46,170 bases of DNA from Chara braunii (lineage: Eukaryota > Streptophyta > Charophyceae > Charales > Characeae). Where the stretch lies: NCBI GenBank assembly GCA_003427395.1, contig BFEA01000251.1, positions 1,882,630 through 1,928,799 on the forward strand, given 5' to 3'. This document shows, piece after piece, positions 1 through 10,816 of the stretch. The notes beneath the pieces are model-generated. The model was not told where the DNA came from. It worked only from the letters and a program-made list of their open reading frames with translations, and made no database searches. A program made the translations under genes and the position numbers. How positions within the stretch are numbered: the stretch's first letter is position 1; each line of letters opens with the position of its first letter.

Positions 1-215
1 GTCTGGCCCAGGTCACCATTCAGATACATTTGCAAAATATGGCCTGGGCCTGGGCGCCTTCAACCAACTGGCGCAGCGCAACTGTCTGAATTTCACCAGT
101 TGCGGGGTACCCTGAAAATCGAGGCCCTAAGGGCCTGTCGCGCCTGCCTTCACTTAGGGCAGCTGACATACTGCAAAAAGGGCCCCGAGGGGGCTGAGCG
201 GGCGTAGCCTTGCAG
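1..215 (-). mobile_element. Family A LTR fragment (start of LTR, reversed)
   Basis: The segment shares blocks with the better-preserved reversed LTR at 9780-10776. The shared blocks are the CAACTGGCGC box, the CCTTCACTTAGGGC box and the GGGGCCCC-rich stretch, in the same order and orientation. It is cut off at the window edge and meets unrelated family B pol sequence near base 280. Open frames through it are accidental. Confidence 0.5.
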
Positions 216-279
216 CCGCAAGTATGATAGAAATAGAACCTGGAAACAGAACACCTCAAGGGATAGTATACTGAATGTC

Positions 280-780
280 CCTGAAAGAGGAGCTTTGCAA
301 GCAACTAGACGAACTCTTGGAAAAAGGATGGATAAAGCCCAGTTCATCTCCTTTCGGCGCACCTCTTTTATTCGTCCCAAAGAAAGAGGGGAGAGTTACG
401 AATGCGCCTAGACTACAAGGGCTTTGAACGCCATAACTATAAAGAATGCAAAACTGCTGCCCCGTATAGATGATCTTCTAGATCTGGTGCAGGGTTGCAA
501 GTACTTCTCAGATAGATCTGAAGTCAGGCTATCATCAAATAGAAGTGCATCCTGATGATCAGCACAAGACGACGTTCCAAACAACATATGGGCATTACCA
601 GTTCATAATGATCCCCTGTGGACTTACTAACGCACCAACCACATTTGTTTAGGCCGCGGCTAGATAGATTCGTAGTAGTCTACTTAGATGATATCTTAGT
701 ATTCAGCAAAACCCCTAGAGGAACATGAGGGCCATCTGAGGCAGATCTTGGAGAAGCTACGGGAAGCTAACCTCAAGATC
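280..780 (+). pseudogene. Reverse transcriptase remnant, family B Ty3/gypsy
   Basis: Frame-by-frame translation gives the conserved start of a Ty3/gypsy reverse transcriptase: [20 protein letters not shown], then LLFVPKKEG. It ends with the active-site block VVVYLDDILVFSK at about 670-711. The YLDD metal-binding residues survive, but stops and several frameshifts break the middle (about 400-650). In a live element this enzyme copies the RNA into DNA inside the cytoplasmic particle. The neighbouring RNase H and integrase pieces are in the order expected of gypsy pol. Family B is assigned because the downstream part matches the 37-41 kb element, which itself lacks this domain. Confidence 0.8.
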
Positions 781-781
781 A

Positions 782-1436
782 ATGAACAGAAGTGTGAATG
801 GGCTAAGACCGAAGTCCTTTATTGAGGTCACGTGTTGGACGAAGACGGTATCCAACCAGAGGATAGTAAGATGGTGTCTATTCAAAGACCGTCCAACTCC
901 TCGTATCCTGACAGATTTGCGATCGTTCTTAGGATTGACTAATTATTATAGGAAGTTTATCAGAAACTTCTCCACTATCCCTGGTCCCCTTCGCAGACTG
1001 CTAAAGAAAGAAGTGATCTCGAAGTGGAACCAAGACTATACCTCGACCTTGAAGAAGTTGAGGAAGGCCCTGATAGAGTGCCCTGACCTCAAAGTCGTTG
1101 ATCCGTCACTGCCATTTGTCGTCACTACAAACGCTACTCAGTATGGCATATAGGCGCCGTCCTACAGCAAGATGACGACAATGGCTACAGGCCCGTAGCG
1201 GCGTAGAGTTCATGTCAGCCAGGCTGCCTTAAGAAAAAGTGGCAGTATCGACAAACGAAAGGGAACTCTACACTCTCAAGCAGCAGGCCCTAGACCACTG
1301 GAGGCATTACCTGCTTCGGAGGCACTTCAAAGTGTACTCAGACCACGAGACTTTAAGGTGGTTGAAAACACAGGCAAAAATGATGCCTAAGCTAACTAGA
1401 TGGGCTGCTAAAATAGATCAGTTTGACTTGAGCTAA
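782..1436 (+). pseudogene. RNase H remnant, family B Ty3/gypsy
   Basis: The frame at 782-1153 reads the thumb-to-RNase H join typical of gypsy pol, with RSFLGLTNYYRKFIRNFS and then the strand leading to VVTTNATQYGI, where the usual TDAS is altered. After a frameshift near 1153-1239, the frame at 1239-1436 gives NERELYTLKQQALDHWRHYLL followed by FKVYSDHETLRWL and the RNase H/integrase connection. RNase H normally degrades the RNA strand after copying. The D-to-N change at the TDAS position and the broken frame make this copy dead. The HWRHYLL block is nearly identical to the one at 39845-39870. Confidence 0.8.
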
Positions 1437-2060
1437 ACCCCGTTAAATGCCCTGAGTAGGAGGGCGGATTACTTCGGCGCGATAGTACACTATCTCGACA
1501 TAGGGGCGGATCTGCGACAAAAAATAAAAAATGCATATGCTCAGGATCCGATTTACAACAAACTGTTGAGAGGAGTAAAAGAAACCCCTGATAGCGAGCC
1601 GCACTATCAAACCACGAATGGGCTACTGTTTGGGAAGACCAATGTCGTTGACCGACTGTGCGCTCCCAATAACCAGGACACCCGTAATTTGATCGTAGGG
1701 GAGTCCCATGATACAGAAGGACACTTTGGTTGGCAAAACACTTTAGCCTATACCTTATGATGTTGTACACATGGCCCGACATGAAGGCGGACTGCATAAA
1801 GTACGTACGCAGCCGTAAAGTCCGCTAGCGCAATAAGGCAACGACTAAAACACCACTAGGCCTTCTCAGGACCTGGAGAGTCAATTTCTGTCGACTTTAT
1901 GGATTTCAGGGTCAGAAGTAGGCACAACAAAAGTCAAGTCATGGTCATAGTAAATCAATTCGGTAAAGTATGCAGTCTTTGTACCTTTGCCTTCAGAGGC
2001 ACGTACGGATGTTACTAAATCCGTGATAGAGAAGTTATTTGATTTCTCGGTAAGCGAGCA
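1437..2060 (+). pseudogene. Integrase remnant, family B Ty3/gypsy
   Basis: The frame at 1566-1760 contains the integrase zinc-finger region, with DRLCAPNN and then ESHDTEGHFGWQNTL, closely matching ECHDTEGHFGWRKT in the family B element at 40 kb. After a frameshift, the YTWPDMKADCIKYV block follows at about 1760-1805. Beyond 1860 only scraps of the catalytic core remain (a SQVMVI-like strand near 1935, IEKLFDF near 2028). Homology stops at about 2060, so the second Asp, the Glu and the chromodomain are missing. Integrase would normally insert the DNA copy into the genome; this fragment cannot. Confidence 0.75.
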
Positions 2061-2586
2061 CAGTATACCGCTGCACAGGGGAAAAGTGTGACCTGCTGGT
2101 GTTTCTAATTTTTTTTTTTTCCCAATCCGGACCAGTCCGGACATAATGATCCGGGAGTGAGTGTGTCCGTCAGGGTGGCAACTTGATTGGGCAGATTCTC
2201 TTTTTGGGAGGTCTCCTCCGATACCAAACTGTCACATGCCAAATGACGCAGACCAGAACCAAGAACCGACCTCTCAAAGATGGGGCAATGATAGCACAGC
2301 CGAAGACTGAAATATCAGCAATCAGACCCAATGAATGTCGTGACACAGACTGAACATCAACATCATCATCGTCACGCAGTGTGAGCGGCCTGGCGCCGAA
2401 CACACGGACGAAGGGCACCAGGCACAAGATCGTACACAAATGAGGAGGGAGGAGAGACAAAGGAGTACAATATGGGGAATGTCGTCAACCCAAAATGTCG
2501 TCGATATCAATCCCAAAATCGACCGCCCACAATGTCTCTGTCCAAATGTCAAGTCTGAATCCGAATGTCGCCAAATACCCATGTCG

Positions 2587-2590
<4 letters not shown>
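2061..2590. other. No gene seen; probable intron or repeat debris
   Basis: No frame resembles a known protein. The heptamer AATGTCG and close variants recur at irregular spacing between about 2330 and 2585, suggesting decayed low-copy repeats. The segment lies downstream of the last visible VTI1 exon on the minus strand, so it is probably intronic. Confidence 0.4.

Positions 2591-2676
<86 letters not shown>
2591..2676. repeat. (TC)n microsatellite
   Basis: An uninterrupted run of about 43 TC dinucleotides. It produces long SL/RE-type open frames on both strands that should not be called genes. Confidence 0.98.
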
Positions 2677-2681
<5 letters not shown>

Positions 2682-3432
2682 AGAAGAAGAAGACCAAGAG
2701 CATCAGCGGCCCTACCGATCTGCGGTCAGCGGTCCTACCGATCTGCTACGAAACAGTCCTGGCGCCTAAACTCAAACGGCGCCCAAACGGAAAACAGGGC
2801 CTCGCACCAACACAACTCGCGCCAGCGCCTGACTCGTAACCTGGCCTAGCTGGGCCCCTCCGCAACGGTACCGGTTCTAAACTGGACTGGTATCAGACCT
2901 ACCTGGTCTATCAACCTATGGGCCCTCGGACGGGCCGAAACGACACTAGTGCCTAACAGACCCCTAACCCTATAGAACCCTACTCCTACCTCGTTGGGCC
3001 CGGCAGGGCCCGTGCGGAAGAGAGAACGCCACACGCATACTGTGCAGCACACACCACACCACACGGTGCACTGTGCAGGTGCACCGCAAATATAGCCAGG
3101 ACTAACTACCCAGAAACATACAATTACCATGTCCGCACACCTCTTGAGTGCACATCTCTCAAAATGCGGAAGGTAATTAGAATGGGCGTTCATAATGTAA
3201 ACAAGCCCCAGGAAAATATGTGCCAAAACCGGTTCAGTAATCCACAGCTGCTGTATTTTTCCTCAAGTGAAAGGGGATGAGGTGGAAGAAGTAGAGGAGG
3301 AGGCTCACATCCTCCTCTCCTACCCCAACAGACACATGACACACAGAAAGAGAGGTGCGGGTCCACATGCCCACAGGCATGTGTGCCGCTGCACTGAAAC
3401 AATTGAACCAATTGAAGGACTGTATTGCTCAC
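2677..3432. other. Probable VTI1 intron, no gene recognised
   Basis: GC-rich unique-looking DNA between the (TC)n run and the VTI1 exon. A short direct duplication of a CCTACCGATCTGC block occurs at about 2711-2745. The C-terminal VTI1 exon (last SNARE heptads plus membrane anchor) should lie in this direction on the minus strand, but no hydrophobic segment with the right preceding sequence is seen here. Confidence 0.4.
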
Positions 3433-3603
3433 CCTATACTTTGCATTCTCCAGCGTCTTTCTTTGTCCATGTAAATCTTGAAGAATGGACACACCCAATT
3501 CCTCTGCCTCCAGCAGTTGTCTCTTCCCATCTCTTATCCTGTCACTTGATTGAGTCAGCTTCTCCGTCGCTTGCAGCAACCTTGTTCTCTGATCATTTGA
3601 GGT
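3433..3603 (-). CDS. VTI1: VTI1-type v-SNARE, SNARE-motif exon
   Basis: This 57-codon exon encodes most of the Qb-SNARE motif. It starts at NDQRTRLLQATEKL, passes SSDRIRDGKRQLLEAEELG and then VSILQDLHGQRKTLENAKYR. The VSILQDLHGQR block is a hallmark of plant VTI11/VTI12 proteins, which bundle with other SNAREs to fuse vesicles at the trans-Golgi, endosome and vacuole. The minus-strand acceptor is TTTGCAG (just above 3603) and the donor GTGAGC (3432-3427). Both are phase 0 and fit the upstream exon at 29270-29461. The helix pattern has no stops or gaps. The C-terminal third of the motif and the membrane anchor are outside what I can find. A (TG)n run sits just upstream of the acceptor. Gene identity is near certain; expression is not shown. 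Confidence 0.9.
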
Positions 3604-3616
3604 CTGCAAAGGGACA

Positions 3617-3632
3617 ACCACACACACATACA

Positions 3633-3679
<47 letters not shown>
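3617..3679. repeat. (CA)n microsatellite next to a splice acceptor
   Basis: About 30 CA units with two TA interruptions. On the coding strand of VTI1 it reads (TG)n and ends about 14 bases before the exon, replacing a normal polypyrimidine tract. Confidence 0.95.
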
Positions 3680-3834
3680 CTGAGAAATAGGTAAAAAATC
3701 GGTGGGGCTGAGGTTTTCCCGGACCACCAACAAGTCCTAAGAATAACATCCAGCCAGCCAGGCAGCCAGGCAGACATTCACCATAGGTGAGCTTTTGATA
3801 GTCTAGCACAACTATAAACATGCTGGACTCGTAC

Positions 3835-4494
3835 GAATTCACCATGGAGGACCTCGAAATTAGGCCGGCTGGAATGAAAGGATTCAAGCTGCAAACACCC
3901 CAATCCCGGTCCCAAAGTCCCAAAGCATCCCAGTCCCAAGCTGTCCCGGTTGGATAGGCCATAGGGTCCGTCGGCTGAAGTGTCGTAGGCAAGTAGGTGT
4001 CGGTACCGAAAAGCCGTAGGTCGGTAGAAGTCTGTCCAGTACCCGACAAGAAAAGTCCAAAGAAGTCCAGTCCAGTCCAACAGTCCCAAGTCCAATTTTG
4101 CAGTATGTCCCAGGAAAGTCCGGAAGGTACCAGACCGACAAAATGGTTGCAGCAGACAAAAGCCAAACCGCTACCAGTCTGAAGCAGGCCAAGCCGAGTC
4201 AAGTCCTATTTTAAGCTGCTACAGTGCAGAGCCAAGTCAACTTGTTCATTTTGTGAGATGCGAAAGCGCTGCTGCTGCTTGTTCGTTAATGCAACTTGGG
4301 CACTTCGCGCCTGGGAAGAAGTCAGCGCTAGTAGCTAGGTTAGAGGTAGAGTAGGAGGAGAAAGGCTGCAGCCGCCAAGGTGGAAGTTTACCTAACTGGG
4401 TGTATCCAAGGTGACGATCTAGGACCAGAGAAGAGAGAGGGGGATAGACTGAGGCAGAGCGAGCCAGGTCAAAGAGGGAAGCGAGACGCGCACG

Positions 4495-4581
<87 letters not shown>

Positions 4582-4582
4582 N

Positions 4583-4648
<66 letters not shown>

Positions 4649-4730
4649 CCATAGCCGTCATCCAGTGAGATCCATTGTGTGTGTGTGCCGCATAGCCGTT
4701 GGAGACCAACACTTCTAGTATATTTATAAT
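3835..4730 (+). mobile_element. Degenerate family B LTR with a piece of internal 3' end
   Basis: The stretch at 3845-3872 (GGAGGACCTCGAAATTAGGC and on) matches the sequence just before the 3' LTR of the intact-ended family B element (41591-41619). It is followed at 3875 by an LTR start, TGAAAGGATTCAAGCTGC, comparable with TGAATGGATTCACACTGC. The rest is strongly diverged and rich in the AGTCC word. The LTR's GA-rich zone appears to be the expanded (GA)n tract at 4499-4646. The right end is unclear because no ATTGCA end could be placed. Confidence 0.55.
4499..4646. repeat. (GA)n microsatellite with one N
   Basis: About 74 GA units, with an undetermined base at 4582. Its place in the LTR-like segment matches the short GA-rich zones in the other family B LTRs at about 30120-30215, 34030-34130, 36915-36950 and 42190-42210. 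The true length may be mis-assembled. Confidence 0.95.
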
Positions 4731-5119
4731 AATTTTGGAGACGGCATCTTCATGTGTTGATTGTATCATGGTTCGGCTTCTCACACGTGACCTCTCATGT
4801 GAAGGTTCATTGAAGTATGCGAGGTGGAACTTGAGGAGCACTTGAATGATTTAAAAAAAGAGATGAAATATGAAATAGATCATGCACGATAGACAGGAGT
4901 TAGGGGGGGGGGCAGAACACGAATAGGATTCAAAGGATAGAAAACCACAATTCTCATTGGGAAAGGTCCAGCTCACTACAATAGGATAAACGGAAATCAA
5001 AGAATTATTTAGTATTTACATATCCATTATCTATTGTCTTAGGCCAGAAAAAACATACGTACGTTCTATTCAGTTTACGTCTGATAAACGGGTTCTCATA
5101 AATCTCTGGTTTTTCCCGA
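4731..5119. other. Intron sequence, no gene seen
   Basis: AT-rich DNA with short homopolymers (A-run near 4852, G-run near 4903) and no recognisable coding content. It ends exactly where the family A LTR begins. Confidence 0.4.
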
Positions 5120-6205
5120 TGTGAGGAATGTGTCCTCAAGGGCCCTTAGACAACATGCATATGTTCCGACCGTGGCCCCCAGCAAGCCTCGTGCCTGCCC
5201 TAAGTGAAGGCCGGCCTGAATATTCACGAGAGGCCCCTATCTCAAAATTTTCCAAGGCGGGTCTCAGACAGTTGCTGCACGACAGTTGGTTGAAGTGCAA
5301 CCTGAGCCTTGCCCTGGGCTCTTCCAGAGGAAGGAACTGCGCCAGGCAATTGAGCCCAGGGCCCTCGTGGTTGAGCCCAGGGCACATGCATTGAGAGGCC
5401 GACACATCACAAAGCGGCCACGGGCTGTCGTCGTATCTATCCCGTGGCCCAGTGCAAATGCAGCAAACATTCAGAGCCTGGAAAGTTCTGGGTGTGACCA
5501 ACTAAGAAGGGCCCAGGCCCGTAACTGTCAAAGTTGGCCTGGGCCCAGACACTGGGGCCCGACCGGATGCTAATGGAAACTTCCTCGGACAGGCCCACAC
5601 AGTCCAGCAGCAGCAACCTCTACCATATAGGGAGGAGGCTGGCCAGAGCTGGGCATTCTGACTTAGGCAGGCATTGCGGATACACTGCAGCGCTAGCAAG
5701 CAAGTGTCTGCATGCGCTAGCATTGGCTGTGGCGCACTCGGGCGCTGCGAGGTGAGGGGCACTGCAGGGCACCGGGCCATAGCCGGGCTGCAGGTCGCGA
5801 GGCAGAGGAGGGCGGCGGGGGTCTTCGGAAGGCGGCGCAGAAGTGGGTTTACAGGGGGTGATGAGGTAGACGAGAGTGCGTACCTGGTGTATGTGGGAGG
5901 TCGGCATTGGTGTTGACGACATGTACATTGGTCTTCAAAGTCGAAGTGAGCCTGTAGCATGAACGTAGTTAGGATAGATAGGACAGGTAGAGTAGGCTGG
6001 GCGCTGGGCGCCAGACAGAGAGGAGCAACATTGAATACTGTGTTGGTGTGGCCTGAGGGCTTTGGCTCACGAGTTCATTGTATTGCTCTTATTTGGATGG
6101 AATCTTGGTGCATTTGAGCTCTCTCCTTGTTACATGACTATCTGGACTTCTGCATGATTTTGCAAGTTGGCTTTCTGTATATCGCTCTCGCTCATATTCC
6201 TTGCA
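5120..6205 (+). mobile_element. Family A 5' LTR
   Basis: It begins TGTGAGGAATG and ends CATATTCCTTGCA, giving the TG...CA termini expected of an LTR, and is followed after three bases by a tRNA-Met primer site. Shared blocks with the LTRs at 27158-28373 (same orientation) and 9780-10776 (reversed) run throughout: GCCCTAAGTGAAGG, the AGACAGTTG box, CATAGCCGGGCTGC, GTACCTGGTGTATG, and TTGCTCTTATTTGGA. Divergence between copies is high, so the insertions are old. No target-site duplication can be tested because the 3' LTR partner is missing. Confidence 0.85.
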
Positions 6206-7135
6206 ATTTGGTGTCAGAGCTGTTTCAAGATCGCCTATCTGCCGCCGGCGACATTGTACTTGGTGCGCTGACGATGCTTCTGTCCAGTGAGGATGCATTG
6301 GCGCTGGCTTGACATTGTGACACCCGGGTAGAGGGGTGCGTCGCAGGAAGGCTGTGGTGACAAAGTGGGAGCTGCGGTGACAGCGGGATGTATGTATGAT
6401 GATGAGAGCATGCTGATGTGGCATTTTGGTTGAGGTGGCACTGCATCGTGTTGTGGGTGGTACCGAAGCTACGACCGGTCATCGAAATGCACATTGGCTC
6501 AATTGGTCAGAAATCTGTAGTTCCAGGTACGTTGTTCCCTTACCTTATCTACAATCTCAATCTCTTCTTGAGTGTCCTCTTTTCGAGAGGAGTCGTGAGC
6601 CCTCTACCTCGAGAGACGACATTCTTCCCGGTGGCGCATCTGGCAAGAGAGGGTGGTGCCTTTGAAGGGCCCTGGTCGAAGCACGGGTCACGGTCACCAT
6701 GCCAACCCATGGGAGTAGTACACACAGGCCATGCTGCTTTGTCCTTTAACGCTCTTTGCTGCGCTGATAGAGGGGTGTGTGGACTGACCAGTCCTATGCA
6801 GACGCTTACCAGACCGTCTATAAAGATTTATGGCGGGAATCTGAACTGTCCACTGGCTATGATCGTCGTCCTGTCTGCGACGTTAAATAATTCCTGAGGA
6901 CCTTGGGGGCTGTCCTTAAAACTGCCTCTTGATCAGCCAGATCAATCAGACGTAAGGCTCGTTGCGCGCGAGGATAAAGAAGGGGCAGTACTGGTCATAA
7001 GCATATACCTGGGCACAGGGTGGCACACCTTAAACACGGCTGCTTGATGATGCGGACAGGCAAACATACCCATTGTGCATACATCTGCTCACATGATTTA
7101 CTTTTATTTTTGATTAGTTGGTGACAGAAATCAGA
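6206..7135 (+). mobile_element. Family A leader, truncated before gag
   Basis: This is the untranslated leader of a family A element. It lines up with 21011-21780 through many blocks: GTAGAGGGG near 6330, ATGATGAGAGCATGCTGA, TTTTGGTTGAGGTGGCACT, GTGGCGCATCTGGCAAGAGA, ACCTGGGCACAGGG, CATACATCTGC and TTTGATTAGTTG. Homology stops at about 7135. The gag expected next is absent, so the copy consists of LTR plus leader only. The longest frames here are not Gag. Confidence 0.75.
6209..6220 (+). other. Primer binding site for initiator tRNA-Met
   Basis: TGGTGTCAGAGC differs by one base from the plant consensus TGGTATCAGAGC, which pairs with the 3' end of initiator Met-tRNA. It lies three bases after the LTR end. 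It fixes the LTR boundary and the plus orientation of the element. Confidence 0.9.
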
Positions 7136-8155
7136 CTGCACTCCAAGCTTTGCTTTCAACATTCATACACGTGAACTGATGGCAAAACCAACTCTTCAAC
7201 TCAGAATCAACAACGAACTTGCACTTAAACTCTGTTCAAGTCAACTGTACAACTTGTGATATGGCCGCCGAACACTGTCTCCACCACGAGCCTCACTCTC
7301 CCTCATGCACGCATGTACAAGGATCTACCCCGAATGTCCGCACGACACATACACACACACTCTGTACACTGTCTGTCACTGCTGTTGGGCAGCTATGGCC
7401 GCCGTCTTCTTCCTCCTAGCTATGGTCGTCGCCGTCTTCCTCCTGGCCAGCTATGGCTGTTCTCTTCCTCACTGCCCACTTCGGCCCCGGGCACCTGCAC
7501 TCCTCCACGCACAAGTTACCAAGGCAGCACTTTTGCATGGCTCACAGGCGAATGAATGAATGGCTGGACGCAGCCTCTTTATTTATACTGCTTTGGTGGT
7601 GACCGGGCCCTGCCTCAAAACCCGTGGGCCTGGGCCAAAACCCGTGGGACCCTGGGCCTGGAAACTTCCAAACCAAAATGTGTGGGCCCTCTGGGCCAAA
7701 ACGCTTGGGCCCAGAACGTGTTTCCGGAGCTTTCTGCATACTGCATGGCCAGAACCTTCCCCCACGTGCAGCCCTTGCCCTGGTACTTGCTGACTCAGAC
7801 AGACCCTTCCAGACGGACTATTCTGGAACCTAGAGCCTACGGACCGTTACCTACAGACCGACTCTTAGGCTTACGAAGAGGTAAGTAGAGACTTCCAGAA
7901 GATCCTCAGCTAAGACTAACAGCAACGTACTAAACTGTTAATATGAAGACCTAGGGATACAAACCTAACAGCTAACAGACAGACTCTCTAACAGACCTAC
8001 GACTTTAGGGACAGGTCACTGTCACACAATCACCGGGTAGATGTATAGTGCAGGTACAGCGTGCTGAAGTCATCGAAGATCGCAGTGAATCTTTCCATGT
8101 CTTCGCTGCAGATTCACTTTTATTTTCCTAGAGACTGGTTAGGCGCGCGAGCACG

Positions 8156-8158
<3 letters not shown>
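7136..8158. other. Unassigned, perhaps a very old reversed LTR
   Basis: There is no protein match. A short imperfect tandem of an AGCTATGG...TTCTTCCTCCT unit occurs at 7390-7475. It resembles the reverse complement of the CCATAGCC/GAAGGAGGAAG zone of family B LTRs. A TATA-like TTATTTATACTGC at 7579 and CCTACAGACC words near 7850 also hint at an LTR. I could not define ends. Confidence 0.25.

Positions 8159-8219
<61 letters not shown>
8159..8219. repeat. (GA)n microsatellite
   Basis: About 30 GA units followed by a G-rich stretch. The SL/RE open frames across it are artefacts. Confidence 0.97.
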
Positions 8220-8222
<3 letters not shown>

Positions 8223-9779
8223 AGGGGGGGTGTGACACGAAAGCATCACCGGTTGTCACAATAGTGCAGCTCAAACGGGCAGCAGGACAACGACAGGATA
8301 ATGTTGAACGGCACGTTGGTAGTATGTTGCGAGCGAAACCGTGCAGGTGAACAAAATGACAAAATAAAATAGGATCATTAAGACTCATGGTCTCAAGAGA
8401 ACGTGTATCACACGCACAAGCAAGCGAAGGGGGGACTGTGAAAGAATACTGTACTTGAAGCGAGCTAGATCCATTCAGAGTTGTTTGGTCACAATAAGAT
8501 TGGAGGGGAAAATCCAAAAAGCGGGGCTGCTGAACCTCACGAGAAAACTGGAGGGAAAAAGCAAGATACTTACAAAGGTACAACACAATGATTACTGGGC
8601 AACGGATATAGCAAACGAACTTGGGCACGATCCTGCACCAGGTTCGTCTGCTGTTCACGACTCAATGGAAATGCAAGAGAGAGTTGTCCCAGAGCACTGA
8701 GGATTTAGAACCAGAGAAAGAAAAAGGTCGTCTAGAGGCGGAGTCGTTCACTGTGTAGATCTAAGAACCATAAGGGAGGAAATTCCAGAATTGCTATCAG
8801 ACTTGTTACGGATTCCAAAGATGTCCCTCAACTTGTCTACACTCAAACCTTGCTCACACGAACCGCATCCAGCGAGCTATGGGCTGCTGTTTAGTTAATG
8901 AACCTGGATATGGCTGTTCGTGAGGTCCATTCCACATTTGTTGACTCAAAAGAGGAATCGGGAGGACAGAAAGAGCCGAGATTCTCACACAGCATTGTTC
9001 ACAGTGGCTGAACCTGTTCCCAACATCTGACGACCCTCGAGTGACGCCCATAGGGCGCAGAAGACAGAATATACGTGCACTTCCTTTCATGATCAGGGAT
9101 GTGCTCTGGCGCTGTATAAATTTGCCACTCCCCTTGTCAGGCTTGTAGAAGAAGGTATGAGCATGTATCATGTGAACGCATGAACGCACCTTTCCGCTTA
9201 GCACTTACTGTATCCAGAAATCTGAGGTCGGGTAGCAACAAGTTATGTGCACCTGGCCTTGATTGCCAGGTACTTTCGAATAAGACCCAGCATGGGCCAG
9301 ATCAGAGTGTGGAAGCAGGTATCATGATACCAAGCTGTTCCGTGACCTTGAATGGCCGCCCGATCAAAGAGACAACCGAGCCACACAGACGGCAAGGGAA
9401 ATGAGGGAGGGCTGCCGAAGAAGAGAGGGGCTGATGGGTATCGAAGTGTGCACAGCAAGTTGCAGATTGGGAACTTCAAACAGTGCGCGGAAAACAAGCC
9501 AGCATTACATTACTGAAAAATCCAGCTTGACAAGTTCCAATCAGCCGAAGAGAGGGTGCGTGATTAATGAAGGCATTGAGTTGAACTCGCTCTTACAAAC
9601 AACTCCCTGCAGGAAGCAGAAGGAACGAAAGATCCTCCGCGCGAGCCTTCGAAGTAATGTTAGTTGAACCATGGTAACTTTCCAACCGAAGCATCAATCA
9701 AAGATCGGGTTTCAGATGCTCGAGGGGGGCTGCAAAACGGAGAACCTGACCGTTCAGATTTCCGAACGATCAAGCTTCT
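8220..9779. other. Intron DNA with short coding-like patches, unassigned
   Basis: Two plus-strand patches look more protein-like than background. One is at about 8753-8830, with IREEIPELLSDLLRIP. The other is at about 9085-9180, with ALALYKFATPLVRLVEEGMS. They are in different frames and separated by stops, and I do not recognise them. They may be debris of another transposable element gag. The segment ends at the outer end of the reversed family A LTR. Confidence 0.3.
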
Positions 9780-10776
9780 TGCAAGGAAAATGAGCAACAG
9801 TGGGATGACAATTCCAGAGACACCATCACATTGAAAGCCAGGTAGTCACACCGTGTCCAGAGAGCAGCATTCCACCAATAATACACCAATGGAGGTTCGT
9901 ACTACTGAAAACCAATGTCAAGGAGAGCTTTCTCTCTCCGCCAACAACACGAGTCCAGTCCCTTCACACTCCTACTTGGTGCTCAGCGCCCAGCCTACTC
10001 CTACACAGCTATTATCAGCCTACTAATTGACAATGCAACTGTTGACATCAGCGGCAACCCGAAGTACTTGAAGATGTCGCTCAATGCAGACCATCGCCAA
10101 TACCAGGTATGTGCCCTCACATCATCATCATCATCATCCTTCACCCTTCCCTGACTTTACACCCACATCTTCCTCCCTTGCACCTGAAGACCACTCATGC
10201 GCCTCACTGTAGGCCAAGCCCACCAGCTATGGTGGCTGGGCTATTGCGCTGCCGTCAGCAGCACCCTTCTTCCCTGCACGACCGCACGTGCTGCACCTCG
10301 CGTCTCAGCGCCAGCAGCAGCCCACAAGCCTTTGCTCCAGCAGCGCTGCCGCTAGCATGCGAGTGCCTGAATGAGGCTGAGAGTGGCGAGCTCTTTCCTA
10401 TATGGAAAGAGCCTGCCTGCATCGCAGCCTGGCAGGACTTGGCCTGGTCCCAGAAGCTTCCGGTAGGCCCCAGGATGCTGCGTGCTACTTTGCAGGTACT
10501 GGGCCTCTGTTGGTTGGGCCTCCCAACTGTCAGTGTATGGGGCCGCGTTTCTCGTCCAGGGCCTGCATGCTTTGGAAAGGCCCAGAAGGCTGTGGAAATG
10601 TCTTGGTTGCTCGGCCTGTGTTTCTCTCAACCAACTGGCGCGTCGCAACCGCCTGTACCCCAAATATGAAATTGACAGTCAAAGGCCTCTTGTAATATGT
10701 TAGGCCCGCCTTCACTTAGGGCGGGCACCACTGCAACCGGGGCCCCTTAGGCCTGCCGAGGACCCAGATCCTCACA
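9780..10776 (-). mobile_element. Family A 3' LTR (minus-strand element)
   Basis: Read on the minus strand, it starts TGTGAGGATCTGGG at 10776 and ends CATTTTCCTTGCA at 9780. The same TG...CA ends and internal blocks as the LTRs at 5120 and 27158 are present, including AGTAGGCTGGGCGCT, ACCTGGTATTGG and GCCCTAAGTGAAGGCGGGCC. A polypurine tract lies immediately outside its start, so this is the 3' LTR of the degenerate element that extends to about 14190. The matching 5' LTR is not present. Confidence 0.85.
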
Positions 10777-10795
10777 TTCCCTCCTCCTTTACTTC
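10777..10795 (-). other. Polypurine tract of minus-strand family A element
   Basis: The minus strand reads AAAGGAGGAGGGAA directly before the LTR start TG. This is the expected plus-strand DNA primer site of an LTR retrotransposon and confirms the orientation. Confidence 0.8.
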
Positions 10796-10816
10796 GTTAG
10801 TCCTCTGAGAAGTCTC

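Noticed and set aside
2440-2849. Long ORFs on both strands rich in Ser-Leu or Arg-Glu
   Set aside because: They are produced by the (TC)n run. The same applies at 4380-4841, 8061-8264, 8128-8658 and 44637-44914.
2846-3226. Minus-strand ORF tested as the VTI1 C-terminal exon
   Set aside because: It has no SNARE heptads leading into a membrane segment and no matching splice phase.
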